A stretch of DNA of 64,000 nt from Planococcus donghaensis (GTDB taxonomy: Bacteria; Bacillota; Bacilli; Bacillales_A; Planococcaceae). The DNA lies in the NCBI RefSeq assembly GCF_001687665.2, contig NZ_CP016543.2, positions 1,984,001 to 2,048,000 of the forward strand, given 5' to 3'. The position numbers and the translations under genes were made by a program. Numbering within the stretch: position 1 is the stretch's first letter; the number at the start of each line of letters is the position of its first letter. Shown here one piece after another: positions 37,013-45,747 of this stretch. Under the pieces are notes generated by a model. The model was not told where the DNA came from. It ran no database searches and was given only the letters and a program-made list of their open reading frames with translations.

Positions 37013-37217
37013 AAGTATTTTCGGTTATTTGTTGTTTTTGCTGCTCCGCGATCCACCAGTCTATGTGTTCTAAGTTAAAAATCACAATATCCTGATAAGC
37101 TTTACGATGCGGAATTTTTCTTTTTAGCATTAACTCAGTAATTTGCTCTGCAGCCACAGGATAATTTACGGATTCCAAATAAGTTACCAAATTTGAAATG
37201 CCTTGTATCTTTCTCAA
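37011..37217 (-). CDS. Small helical protein of unknown function (68 residues)
   Basis: A 68-residue protein with features of a small DNA-binding-like helix bundle ('VTYLESVNYPVAAEQITELMLKRKIPH') and a Trp-rich helix ('EHIDWWIAEQQ'). Translation most likely starts with TTG at 37217 behind a strong GGGAGGGG. A longer ATG reading at 37256 lies upstream of that site and has none. No family is recognised. Confidence 0.6.
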   Translation of the reverse strand: MRKIQGISNLVTYLESVNYPVAAEQITELMLKRKIPHRKAYQDIVIFNLEHIDWWIAEQQKQQITENT

Positions 37218-37384
37218 TTTAATCCCCTCCCACAAAATCCTCCTTATCGTGTACAAAGGAAAATTCAGTACGAGTTATTAAATGTATAGGCTGCGTTATA
37301 TTATTACCTTTATATTCGTTTTCTAAACATTTTTTCACTAATATATTAGCTCAGTCCATTATCAACTTAGCTAGTTTGAAAATA

Positions 37385-37420
37385 TAAAAAAACCGTTGGA
37401 GCTATAAGCCCCAACGGTTC
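37385..37420 (-). terminator. Terminator of glnRA
   Basis: AACCGTTGGGGC pairs with GCTCCAACGGTT around a short loop and is followed on the minus strand by TTTTTATATTTTC. Confidence 0.92.
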
Positions 37421-37425
37421 TCCTA

Positions 37426-38760
37426 TTAATACATTTTCAAGTATTGCTCGCGTTCCCACGGGTGTACTGATGTGCGGAACATGTCCCACTCGATTTCTTT
37501 CGCTTCAACGAAGTTATTTAGAATATGTTCGCCTAAAGCTTTAGTCATTACTTCATTCTTTTGTAACTCTTGTAGTGCAGCATACAACGTGCCAGGTAGG
37601 TCTTTAATGCCAACAGCTTCACGCTCTTTCTTGTTCATTGCATAGATGTTGCGATCTACTGGGTTTGGCGGAGTCAATTTTCTACGGATGCCGTCAAGAC
37701 CTGCACCTAATAGTACTGCCATTGCTAAGTATGGGTTAGCAGCTGGATCGACTGAACGCACTTCAACACGTGTAGACAAGCCGCGTGATGCTGGAATACG
37801 GATTAACGGGCTTCTGTTTTGTCCAGACCAAGCGATGTAACAAGGTGCTTCGTATCCAGGAACTAGACGCTTGTATGAGTTTACTAGCGGGTTTGTAACA
37901 GCTGTAAATCCTTCAGCGTGCTCTAAAATACCAGCAAGGAATTGGTAAGCAGTTTCACTTAGCTTCATTTCGCCATCTTCGTCAAGGAATGTATTGCGGT
38001 CTCCATCAAACAACGAAACGTTCATGTGCATACCAGAACCGTTTACACCGAATAGTGGTTTCGGCATGAATGTTGCATGTAGTCCGTGTTTACGAGCGAT
38101 TGTTTTAACAACAAGTTTGAACGTTTGAATATCATCACATGCTTTTACAGCATCTGCATATTTAAAGTCAATTTCGTGTTGCCCCGGTGCCACTTCGTGG
38201 TGAGATGCTTCGATTTCAAAGCCCATTTCCTCTAACTCAAGCACGATGTCACGTCGGCAGTTTTCGCCAAGGTCCATAGGCGCTAAGTCAAAATAACCAC
38301 CGTGGTCATTTAATTCAAGAGATGGTTCGCCTTTTTCATCCAGTTTGAACAAGAAGAATTCTGGTTCTGGTCCAAGGTTGAAATGTGTGAATCCTAGCTC
38401 TTCCATTTCTTTTAATACACGCTTCAAGTTTGTACGTGGATCTCCAGCAAATGGTGTGCCGTCTGCACTGTAAATATCACAGATCAAACGTGCTACTTTT
38501 CCTTTACCTGTGATCCATGGGAACACAACCCACGTATCAAGATCTGGGAATAAATACATATCTGATTCTTCGATGCGTACAAATCCATCGATAGAAGATC
38601 CATCAAACATCATTTTGTTATCGAGTGCTTTGTCCAATTGGGATGTCGGTATTTCAACGTTTTTGATGACCCCAAGAATGTCGGTAAATTGCAGACGAAT
38701 AAAATTAACGTTCTCTTCTTTTACTAATCGATGAATGTCTTCCTTTGAATACTTGCCCAT
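37426..38760 (-). CDS. glnA: Glutamine synthetase, type I
   Basis: A 444-residue GSI-alpha enzyme making glutamine from glutamate, ammonia and ATP. Seen are '[17 protein letters not shown]' (ATP/metal region), 'FDGSSIDGF' near residue 52 and '[13 protein letters not shown]' near 315. There is no GSI-beta adenylylation-site insertion, as expected for Bacillales. In B. subtilis feedback-inhibited GlnA also controls TnrA and GlnR. It follows glnR in the same operon. Confidence 0.97.
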   Translation of the reverse strand: MGKYSKEDIHRLVKEENVNFIRLQFTDILGVIKNVEIPTSQLDKALDNKMMFDGSSIDGFVRIEESDMYLFPDLDTWVVFPWITGKGKVARLICDIYSADGTPFAGDPRTNLKRVLKEMEELGFTHFNLGPEPEFFLFKLDEKGEPSLELNDHGGYFDLAPMDLGENCRRDIVLELEEMGFEIEASHHEVAPGQHEIDFKYADAVKACDDIQTFKLVVKTIARKHGLHATFMPKPLFGVNGSGMHMNVSLFDGDRNTFLDEDGEMKLSETAYQFLAGILEHAEGFTAVTNPLVNSYKRLVPGYEAPCYIAWSGQNRSPLIRIPASRGLSTRVEVRSVDPAANPYLAMAVLLGAGLDGIRRKLTPPNPVDRNIYAMNKKEREAVGIKDLPGTLYAALQELQKNEVMTKALGEHILNNFVEAKEIEWDMFRTSVHPWEREQYLKMY

Positions 38761-38801
38761 GTTCTCTTCACTCTCCTATGAATGTTGTATGTAAGCCCGT
38801 C

Positions 38802-39188
38802 TCAATTAAAGAAACGGGATAAATCACCTTGTCTAAAGCCGCCTTTTTCAAATGGACGAGCTTGGTGTTTCAATTCTTCATGCAGCAGCTTTCGCAACTC
38901 TGCATCGCTCAAGCTTTTCGGCTCAGCTTTTTCGTTTTCAGGTGTTTCTTTTAAGTCGTAAAGTTTTTTAATGCCTGCCATATTCAGTCCTTGATCCAAA
39001 TAATCTTTGATCTCAAGCAAAGCATCGACATCATTTAGTGAAAACATACGCTTGTTACCTTCTGTACGGGCAGGGCTGATTAGCTTGTGCTCTTCGTAAT
39101 AACGAATTTGTCTCGCTGTCAATTCCGTCAGCTGCATAACTATACTGATCGGAAGTAGCGGCATCGTCCGTCTGACCCGGTTCGTCAT
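38802..39188 (-). CDS. glnR: MerR-family nitrogen repressor GlnR
   Basis: A 128-residue MerR-type protein: the HTH-wing '[38 protein letters not shown]' core is very close to B. subtilis GlnR. A C-terminal tail ('[17 protein letters not shown]') corresponds to the part that senses GlnA. The start at ATG 39188 agrees with the family; a GTG three codons earlier is the only alternative. It heads glnRA. Confidence 0.95.
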   Translation of the reverse strand: MTNRVRRTMPLLPISIVMQLTELTARQIRYYEEHKLISPARTEGNKRMFSLNDVDALLEIKDYLDQGLNMAGIKKLYDLKETPENEKAEPKSLSDAELRKLLHEELKHQARPFEKGGFRQGDLSRFFN

Positions 39189-39223
39189 AAGATTCACTCA
39201 TTTCAAATAATTACTACTTCTAA

Positions 39224-39252
39224 ATCATACATTACGTTATATTAGTTGTCAA
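39224..39252 (-). promoter_or_regulatory. Sigma-A promoter of glnRA
   Basis: On the minus strand TTGACA, a 17-base spacer and TATGAT: perfect -35 and near-perfect -10. It lies 36 bases before the glnR start codon. Confidence 0.88.
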
Positions 39253-39257
39253 CGAAA

Positions 39258-39274
39258 TGTTATGTCTTCTAACA
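39258..39274. promoter_or_regulatory. GlnR/TnrA operator
   Basis: TGTTATGTCTTCTAACA fits the GlnR/TnrA consensus TGTNA-N7-TNACA at every defined position. It sits just upstream of the glnRA -35 element, as in B. subtilis. Confidence 0.9.
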
Positions 39275-39309
39275 TGTAAATTTTTTGCATGTTTTTTATA
39301 TAGCTTTAT

Positions 39310-40542
39310 TTAGATTAATTGTTGTTTTTTTAATGCATTTACAGAATTTAATACAGCAATTTTCACATGTTCATATGTAAGTCCACCTTGCACAAATGCC
39401 GTATACGGTGGTCGAATCGGACCGTCTGCTGTTAGTTCAATACTTGACCCTTGTACAAATGTTCCTGCTGCCATAATGACATCGTCTTCATAGCCAGGCA
39501 TATACGCAGGTTCAGGCTTGAATTGAGCATTTACTGGTGAACTAGCTTGTATCGTTTGGCAAAAAGCAATCATTTGTTCAGCAGTTTGAAATGAGACCGA
39601 TTGGATTAAATCTGTCCGCTTGTCGCTCCAATGAGGCGTTGTTGTCATACCCGCATCTTCTAATAACGCAGAGGTAAAAATTGCCCCTTTTAAAGCTTGT
39701 GAAACAACGTGTGGTGCCATAAAAAACCCTTGATACATGTCAGGCAAGGCATTGAGTGACGCTCCAGCCTCTCCACCTATACCCGGTGAAGTCATACGAT
39801 AACCGCATTTTTCGATTAAATCTTTTCTTCCAGCTATATACCCACCAATTTTAGCTAGGCCGCCACCAGGATTTTTGATAAGCGAACCGGCGATCAAATC
39901 TGCTCCTACTTCAACCGGTTCTTGCGTTTCGACAAATTCTCCATAGCAATTATCAACAAAAACAATCGCTTCTGGTTTGATGCGCCGGATATGGACAATC
40001 ATTTCTTCAATTTCTTCCATAGTAAAAGAAGGCCGTGTGTCATAACCTCTCGAGCGTTGAATGGCAATTACTTTTGTCTTGCTATTGATGGCTTTTTCAG
40101 CCGCCTCCCAATCAATTTTGTTCTCCACGTTTAGTTCTACGTGCTGATAGCTTATTCCAAAGTCTTTTAATGAACCGGTATCTTTTTCTCCTCCAGAAAC
40201 GATGGAGTCTAATGTATCGTATGGTTTACCTGTCAGATACAACAACTCATCGCCCGGACGTAATACTCCAAACAACGAAATTGTAATGGCGTGAGTTCCC
40301 GAAATAATTTGCGGACGTACCAGTGCTGCTTCTGCTTTAAAGACATCTGCATAAACGCGTTCTAATGTATCCCGTCCTTCGTCATCATATCCATAGCCGG
40401 TTGACGGATTAAAATGATGATCGCTAACACGTTGGTTATGAAAAGCCTTCAATACCTTTTCCTGATTTATATAAGCTGTTTCATCAGCTAGGTGTAGTTG
40501 TTTTTGGATCGTTTCTTCGATTGTTTTAATTGTTGTTAACAT
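39310..40542 (-). CDS. ynbB: PLP-dependent enzyme YnbB (Cys/Met metabolism family)
   Basis: A 410-residue protein of the methionine gamma-lyase-like 'aluminium resistance' family. The PLP lysine is in 'AGSLIKNPGGGLA' near residue 226, with 'VDNCYGEFVE' supplying the PLP-facing Asp and 'HAITISLFGVLRPGDE' the phosphate-side turn. The reaction is not established. It stays next to glnR as in B. subtilis. The start at ATG 40542 follows GGAGAA. Confidence 0.88.
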   Translation of the reverse strand: MLTTIKTIEETIQKQLHLADETAYINQEKVLKAFHNQRVSDHHFNPSTGYGYDDEGRDTLERVYADVFKAEAALVRPQIISGTHAITISLFGVLRPGDELLYLTGKPYDTLDSIVSGGEKDTGSLKDFGISYQHVELNVENKIDWEAAEKAINSKTKVIAIQRSRGYDTRPSFTMEEIEEMIVHIRRIKPEAIVFVDNCYGEFVETQEPVEVGADLIAGSLIKNPGGGLAKIGGYIAGRKDLIEKCGYRMTSPGIGGEAGASLNALPDMYQGFFMAPHVVSQALKGAIFTSALLEDAGMTTTPHWSDKRTDLIQSVSFQTAEQMIAFCQTIQASSPVNAQFKPEPAYMPGYEDDVIMAAGTFVQGSSIELTADGPIRPPYTAFVQGGLTYEHVKIAVLNSVNALKKQQLI

Positions 40543-40650
40543 GTAATTCTCCATTCTCTTGAATTTCTCTTTCTATTATGCGGCATGACTTGAAATAGCG
40601 TCAAATTCTGCTACAATTCATAGAGTTGTATGTTGAGGAGGAAAAAGGCT

Positions 40651-41256
40651 ATGGCTTGGGAAGTACTGAGCGCAATCGGCACGATTGCTTTTGCAGTATC
40701 CGGCGCAATTATTGCTATGGAGGAAGAATACGATATATTCGGCGTGTATCTTCTTGGTGTGGTCACAGCCTTTGGCGGTGGGGCTATCCGGAATTTATTA
40801 ATAGGCGTACCTGTTTCGGCATTATGGGAACAGGAATTTATGTTTCAACTGGCTTTTGTTTCGATAACGATTGTTTTTTTATTTCCACATAAATTACTCG
40901 GTCATTGGAATCGCTGGGGGTACTTTTTTGATGCGATCGGCTTATCAGCATTCGCTGTGCAAGGCGCCATCTATGCCGTCGAACTAGAATTGCCATTGTT
41001 TGCGGTTATTGTAGCTGCAGTATTGACAGGTTCAGGTGGCGGGATTATACGCGATATGTTAGCTGGCAGAAAGCCACTTGTGTTAAAATCTGAAATTTAT
41101 GCTGTGTGGGCAGCTTTGGCAGGCTTGTTTATAAGCTTCGATTCAGCCAACACTGACTTAATGCTGTATTCATTGTTTGTGTTCATCACAATTTTACGTA
41201 TTTTATCATATACGTTTAAATGGAGATTGCCCGCTCGTAAAATTCATATGACTTAA
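40651..41256 (+). CDS. UPF0126 (TRIC-type) membrane protein
   Basis: A 201-residue protein of six to seven membrane helices with two repeated halves. Each contains the family signature 'AFAVSGAI' / 'AFAVQGAI' followed by 'GGGAIRNLLIG' / 'GGGIIRDMLAG'. UPF0126 proteins are related to trimeric cation channels (TRIC), so an ion channel is possible. GAGGAGGAAAAAG precedes ATG 40651. It is divergent from ynbB. Its presence here is not the B. subtilis order. Confidence 0.87.
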   Translation: MAWEVLSAIGTIAFAVSGAIIAMEEEYDIFGVYLLGVVTAFGGGAIRNLLIGVPVSALWEQEFMFQLAFVSITIVFLFPHKLLGHWNRWGYFFDAIGLSAFAVQGAIYAVELELPLFAVIVAAVLTGSGGGIIRDMLAGRKPLVLKSEIYAVWAALAGLFISFDSANTDLMLYSLFVFITILRILSYTFKWRLPARKIHMT

Positions 41257-41258
41257 GA

Positions 41259-41303
41259 TAACGGGCCACTCGGCAATATATCCGAGTGACCCGTTTAAAT
41301 TTT
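41259..41303. terminator. Bidirectional hairpin between UPF0126 gene and rhodanese
   Basis: AACGGGCCACTCGG pairs with CCGAGTGACCCGTT (one mismatch) around an 8-base loop, with modest T-tracts on both sides. Confidence 0.75.
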
Positions 41304-41305
41304 CT

Positions 41306-41605
41306 TTATGCGATTGTTTCACCATTCCAAGCTAGCATGCCACCTTCGACGTTAGTTGCGTCGATATTATTGGTTTCTAGAATCCCGCCAGCCATTTCAC
41401 TACGGCGACCTGAACGACAAATCATATAATACTCTTTTTGCGCATCTAATTCTCCAACACGTTCTTCCATTTCACCAAGGGGAATGTGTTTTGCCCCAGG
41501 AATCATTCCTGTCGCCACTTCATCATCTTCACGAACGTCAATGATGTTCAAATCTTCGCCCGACTCTACGCGTTTTTGCAATTCATCTGTTGTAATAGTT
41601 TTCAT
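41306..41605 (-). CDS. Rhodanese-domain protein
   Basis: A 99-residue single-domain rhodanese with catalytic Cys in the active loop 'MICRSGRRS' near residue 64 and the typical 'NIIDVREDDEVATGMIPGAKHIP' core. Such proteins move sulfane sulfur or act in sulfur relay; no partner gene is adjacent. The start at ATG 41605 is five bases after GGAGGGG. Confidence 0.92.
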   Translation of the reverse strand: MKTITTDELQKRVESGEDLNIIDVREDDEVATGMIPGAKHIPLGEMEERVGELDAQKEYYMICRSGRRSEMAGGILETNNIDATNVEGGMLAWNGETIA

Positions 41606-41669
41606 CAATACCCCTCCTGAATTTAAATCTTACTCACACAAAAATCCTATACCCCAAAAAGCAAGCTGT

Positions 41670-41711
41670 CAATCAGAAAAGCGCAGGTACCCATGTAGCT
41701 CTGACGGGCAT
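41670..41711. repeat. Partial copy of the AGAAAAGCG repeat family
   Basis: AGAAAAGCGCAGGTACCCATG, then GCTCTGACGGGCATAACC, matches the opening half of the 61.7-kb units. The second half is missing and the hfq terminator follows. Confidence 0.7.
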
Positions 41712-41716
41712 AACCT

Positions 41717-41749
41717 AAAAAAAACCGAACTGCCTAAACAGTTCGGAAC
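41717..41749 (-). terminator. Terminator of miaA-hfq
   Basis: CCGAACTG and CAGTTCGG form an 8-bp stem, followed on the minus strand by TTTTTTTTAGG. Confidence 0.92.
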
Positions 41750-41753
41750 CTTG

Positions 41754-41978
41754 TTATTCTTCGTGTTCAATGGCGACAGCTTTTGCTGGAGAGAACGTCG
41801 AAATAGCATGTTTGTAGATTAGTTGTTGTTTACCATCTGTTTCCACCAACACCGTAAAATTATCATAAGATTTAATGATTCCTTTTAGTTGGAAGCCATT
41901 AAGTAAAAAAACGGTAACATAAATATTATTTTTACGAAGCTGATTTAAATAGACATCCTGAATATTAATCGGTTTCAT
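41754..41978 (-). CDS. hfq: RNA chaperone Hfq
   Basis: A 74-residue Sm-like protein with Sm1 ('[24 protein letters not shown]') and Sm2 ('YKHAISTF') motifs. It pairs regulatory RNAs with targets in other bacteria; its role in Gram-positives is weaker. The start at ATG 41978 has TAGGGGGAT; a longer in-frame reading overlaps miaA and lacks a site. It lies directly after miaA as in B. subtilis. Confidence 0.96.
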   Translation of the reverse strand: MKPINIQDVYLNQLRKNNIYVTVFLLNGFQLKGIIKSYDNFTVLVETDGKQQLIYKHAISTFSPAKAVAIEHEE

Positions 41979-41988
41979 GTGAATCCCC

Positions 41989-42945
41989 CTATTTCTCTGT
42001 TGGCATGTCTTTTGCCGTAAGTTTATCAATTCGACAATCTCTATCATTTTCCTGCATAAAAGCGATTATTTCCTGGAGATTTTTTTCAGGCATTTCCAAT
42101 GCATCAATCCAGAAAATCGGCAATTTGTTTTTAAAATACGTAAATTGTCTTTTCGCATATTTACGAGAGTTTTGTTTGAGTTTTTCCACCGCTAACTCTA
42201 GACTCCACTGGCCATCTAAATAATGATAGATTTCTTTATAACCAATTGCTTGGATAGACTGTACATCTCGAACCCCTCTTTGTCTTAACGCTTCCACTTC
42301 TTCGACCAATCCCCGATCCAACATCATGTCTACCCGTTGGTTAATGCGCTCATACAAGACACTTCTCGGAATATCTAGTCCAATAATGACTTCGTTATAC
42401 ATTGGGGACAAAGCTAAATTACGGTCTTCTTTTTGCTGATCGCTCATGAGTATTTCGATGGCTCGTAAAACACGGCGTGTATTATTCGGATGAATATCAC
42501 TTTGCGAATCCAACTTCAGCAATTTTTCGTGCATCCATTCAGGTCCGAATTGCTCTAGTTCTTTATTTAGCCGGTCACGAAGCTCTTGATCTACGGCATC
42601 TTTTGAGAAACGATAATCAAATAATACCGCTTGAACGTAAAGCCCAGAGCCTCCTACTATAATCGGTAATTTGCCACGCGATTGAATTTCAGCAATTTTT
42701 TCGCGAACCAATTGTTGATATTCAGCAACCGAAAACCCTTCATCGGGTTCTTTAATATCGATTAAGTGATGAGGAATGCCATTCATCTCTTCAGGCAATA
42801 TTTTTGCTGTGCCAATTGTCATATCCCGGTAAATCTGCATCGAATCTCCGTTAATGATTTCCCCGTTTAAGTGTTTTGCTAACTCTAGACTTAGCGCAGT
42901 CTTCCCAGACGCTGTTGGTCCAACTACGGCCAATACATCAATCAT
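41989..42945 (-). CDS. miaA: tRNA dimethylallyltransferase
   Basis: A 318-residue enzyme adding an isopentenyl group to A37 of tRNAs reading UNN codons. The P loop '[13 protein letters not shown]' is near residue 6, with '[12 protein letters not shown]' and 'GTAKI' next. '[11 protein letters not shown]' lies near 98. The start at ATG 42945 overlaps the upstream hydrolase stop by 8 bases. In most bacteria MiaB then methylthiolates the product; see the possible miaB remnant near 48.9-49.0 kb. Confidence 0.96.
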   Translation of the reverse strand: MIDVLAVVGPTASGKTALSLELAKHLNGEIINGDSMQIYRDMTIGTAKILPEEMNGIPHHLIDIKEPDEGFSVAEYQQLVREKIAEIQSRGKLPIIVGGSGLYVQAVLFDYRFSKDAVDQELRDRLNKELEQFGPEWMHEKLLKLDSQSDIHPNNTRRVLRAIEILMSDQQKEDRNLALSPMYNEVIIGLDIPRSVLYERINQRVDMMLDRGLVEEVEALRQRGVRDVQSIQAIGYKEIYHYLDGQWSLELAVEKLKQNSRKYAKRQFTYFKNKLPIFWIDALEMPEKNLQEIIAFMQENDRDCRIDKLTAKDMPTEK

Positions 42946-43858
42946 TACCGCACATCCAATCGCCAATTACACGATAGGTATCGTGACGCCCTAGCTCGTT
43001 CAGCAATTCATGCCGCGCACCTTCAACGAGATATACTTTGACTAAACTCACACCTGCATCACTAAATTGTTTGGCTGCTTCAAAAACACCTTTGCCATTA
43101 TCGCCTACCGGGTCTACCGCTCCGCTAATTAGTAAAATCGGTAAATCTTTGCGTACATGAGCGACTTTTTCAGGATTGTTTACAGTTGTAATCCCTGAAA
43201 ACAAATCCTGATAAAATTGATTGGTTGATTCAAATCCACACAGGGGATCTGCTTCGTATTTCGTAACCATTTCTTTGTCTCGACTTAGCCAAGCGTAAGC
43301 GGACTCTTCATGTTCGAATGGTTTATTGAAACTACCAAATGTTAATTTCCCTAGCGCTTCACTTTGTTCTTGCTTGCCATACATTTTTGCCGATGCAGCT
43401 GCTATAACTTTTCCAAGTTTTCCAGAAACACCTGGGTCTCCACCTGTTGCAGACAGAACAACACGGTGAACCGTATCACTATACAATTGAATATATCGAC
43501 GGGTCACAAATGAACCCATGCTATGGCCGAATAATACAAGCGGCAGTTCTCCAGTTGCTAGCTGCACTTCTTGAATAACTGAATGCGCATCTTCTACTAC
43601 TCGTTCAAAACCATTATAATCTGCAAAATAGCCTTGTATGCCGTTACGTTCGACAGTTTTCCCATGGCCACGCTGATCGTGTGCCGATACAATAAACCCG
43701 CGCGACGCCAAGTATTCCGCAAATTCTTTGTAACGTCCTATGTGTTCTGCCATGCCGTGAATAATGTGGACATGACCAATCGGGCTTGTTGGTTCGTAAC
43801 ATTCAACGTATAGTTCGTGACCATCAGAAACGCGCATATAGTTTTTCGTTACTTGCAT
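42938..43858 (-). CDS. Monoacylglycerol-lipase-like alpha/beta hydrolase
   Basis: A 306-residue serine hydrolase with '[13 protein letters not shown]' oxyanion region, 'SAHDQRGHG', nucleophile elbow '[10 protein letters not shown]' near residue 97, 'SGAVDPVGD' acid and '[10 protein letters not shown]' His. It fits the monoacylglycerol lipase/lysophospholipase family (Hydrolase_4). It is inserted between mutL and miaA and overlaps miaA. The start at ATG 43858 has GGTGGAGA. The link to the DNA-repair and tRNA neighbours is probably only co-transcription. Confidence 0.88.
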   Translation of the reverse strand: MQVTKNYMRVSDGHELYVECYEPTSPIGHVHIIHGMAEHIGRYKEFAEYLASRGFIVSAHDQRGHGKTVERNGIQGYFADYNGFERVVEDAHSVIQEVQLATGELPLVLFGHSMGSFVTRRYIQLYSDTVHRVVLSATGGDPGVSGKLGKVIAAASAKMYGKQEQSEALGKLTFGSFNKPFEHEESAYAWLSRDKEMVTKYEADPLCGFESTNQFYQDLFSGITTVNNPEKVAHVRKDLPILLISGAVDPVGDNGKGVFEAAKQFSDAGVSLVKVYLVEGARHELLNELGRHDTYRVIGDWMCGND

Positions 43859-43918
43859 TCTCTCCACCCTTTCTTCTATCCTTATACCCAAAAACCTGTT
43901 TTTCATGACAGCAAAAAC

Positions 43919-45736
43919 TTAATTCATTACACGTTTGAACATTTTTTCCACGTCATAAGTTTTAAAATGGATAATAACTGGGCGACCGTGCGGACAAGTA
44001 AATGGCTGTTCAGCTTTTTTTAAATCCGCTAGCAACCGTTCCATTTCGTGTTTTCGCAAAAAATGATTTGCTTTGATCGATCGTTTACAGCTCATCATAA
44101 TCGCTGCATCTTCACGCAACTTTTTCACATCAACTTTGCGTTCTGCCAAAACCTGTTCGATTAAATCTTCGATAACTTCTTGTTCAAAACCTTTCGGAAA
44201 CCATGTTGGGTATTCACGGACGATAAACGATGTATCTCCGAATTCTTCTAGAAAAACACCACTGTCAGTTAGTACCGATAAATGATCTTTTAATCGCAAA
44301 GCTTCATCTCGACTATAGTGAAATGTTAATGGCAATAACAATGCTTGTCGTTCGTTACTATCAATATCTCCGACTTTTTCACGGAAGTATTCGTATTTGA
44401 TGCGTTCTTGCGCGGCATGCTGGTCAATTAAATAAAAACCATCATTACTTTGCGCCACGATATACGTCCCATGAATTTGACCAACCACTTCAAGCTCTGG
44501 AAATTGAGGACTTTGTTCTTGTTGTTCTTCTTCGTATCCCTGAACAGGTGGTGGTTCTTCTACTGGTGAAAAATCCGGTTGTATACGTTCTTCTTGGGGT
44601 ACAGCAATTTTCACTTGTTCCACGGGCTGTTCTGAGTATTCCTGAACAGGCACTTCTTTTGGTTCTTGAACCGTAAACGAGCTTTTCCACAAGTCCAATT
44701 GTTTGGTTGGTGCTTGTTTCACCGGTTTTGGTTTATCAATTACTGGCGCACGAACTACCGTGCTAATTGTTCCACGAAGTGTTTCATGAATCAGTTCCAT
44801 TAATTCTTTTTCTTTACTTAAGCGAATTTGTTGCTTTGCTGGATGCACGTTGACATCTGTTAAATAAGGATCGCCTTCAATGTTCATGACCACTATCGGT
44901 TGTCTCTCCAGCGGCAAAAACGTGTGATACGCTTTATGAACTGTGTTGGCAATCGCATAATGTTTGACCCACCGTCCATTTACAAATAATGAAATGTAAT
45001 TTTTGTTGGCCCTTGTAATTTCAGGTAGTGATGCATACCCCGATATTTTGTAGTCATGAGATAGACCTTCAAACGGAATCATTTTCTTAGCAATTGCCAC
45101 TCCATATATATCTGCTAACACTCGTTTGATTTCTCCACTGCCTGAAGTTTGAAGAATGATTCTTCCGTCATGTACTAGTTTAAAAGCAATCCCCGGATAA
45201 CTCAGGGCAAAGCGGTTTAATAAATCAATTGAATGACCCAATTCTGTTTGCAAGGTTTTCATATACTTTAAACGAGCAGGAGTATTGAAAAACAATTGAT
45301 CGATTTTTATATCCGTACCTTTTCTAAGAGACCCTGCACGATGTTCTGTCAGACGACCGCCTTCCATTTGTACGAAAGTTCCACTTTCCCCGTTTGACGT
45401 ATGCAAAGTTACTTTTGATACAGAAGCGATACTGGCTAATGCTTCACCACGAAATCCAAGCGTCCGAATTCGGAACAAATCGTGTTCGTTTGCAATTTTA
45501 CTAGTCGCATGACGAGAAAATGACAATAATGCATCATCTGCGTCCATCCCTGCTCCATTATCAATTATTTGTATAGAAGTCAGCCCCGCCTCAATAAGCA
45601 ATACTTCAATGGCCGTACTCCCTGCATCAATCGCGTTTTCTACTAATTCTTTTACGACAGAAGTCGGTCGTTCTACTACTTCCCCTGCTGCTATTTTGTT
45701 GGATAGAGGTTCGTCCATCAATCGAATGATGCCCAT
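43919..45736 (-). CDS. mutL: DNA mismatch repair protein MutL
   Basis: A 605-residue GHKL ATPase and endonuclease. N-terminal motifs are 'KIAAGEVVERPTSVVKELVE', 'DNGAGMDADD' and 'RGEALASIASV'. A Pro/Gln/Glu-rich linker (about 340-430) precedes a C-terminal nuclease domain with 'DQHAAQERIKYE' and 'CPHGRP', the metal-binding signatures of nicking MutL proteins. It acts with MutS, 11 bp upstream. AAGGAGTG precedes the ATG. Confidence 0.97.
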   Translation of the reverse strand: MGIIRLMDEPLSNKIAAGEVVERPTSVVKELVENAIDAGSTAIEVLLIEAGLTSIQIIDNGAGMDADDALLSFSRHATSKIANEHDLFRIRTLGFRGEALASIASVSKVTLHTSNGESGTFVQMEGGRLTEHRAGSLRKGTDIKIDQLFFNTPARLKYMKTLQTELGHSIDLLNRFALSYPGIAFKLVHDGRIILQTSGSGEIKRVLADIYGVAIAKKMIPFEGLSHDYKISGYASLPEITRANKNYISLFVNGRWVKHYAIANTVHKAYHTFLPLERQPIVVMNIEGDPYLTDVNVHPAKQQIRLSKEKELMELIHETLRGTISTVVRAPVIDKPKPVKQAPTKQLDLWKSSFTVQEPKEVPVQEYSEQPVEQVKIAVPQEERIQPDFSPVEEPPPVQGYEEEQQEQSPQFPELEVVGQIHGTYIVAQSNDGFYLIDQHAAQERIKYEYFREKVGDIDSNERQALLLPLTFHYSRDEALRLKDHLSVLTDSGVFLEEFGDTSFIVREYPTWFPKGFEQEVIEDLIEQVLAERKVDVKKLREDAAIMMSCKRSIKANHFLRKHEMERLLADLKKAEQPFTCPHGRPVIIHFKTYDVEKMFKRVMN

Positions 45737-45747
45737 GCGCTCACTCC

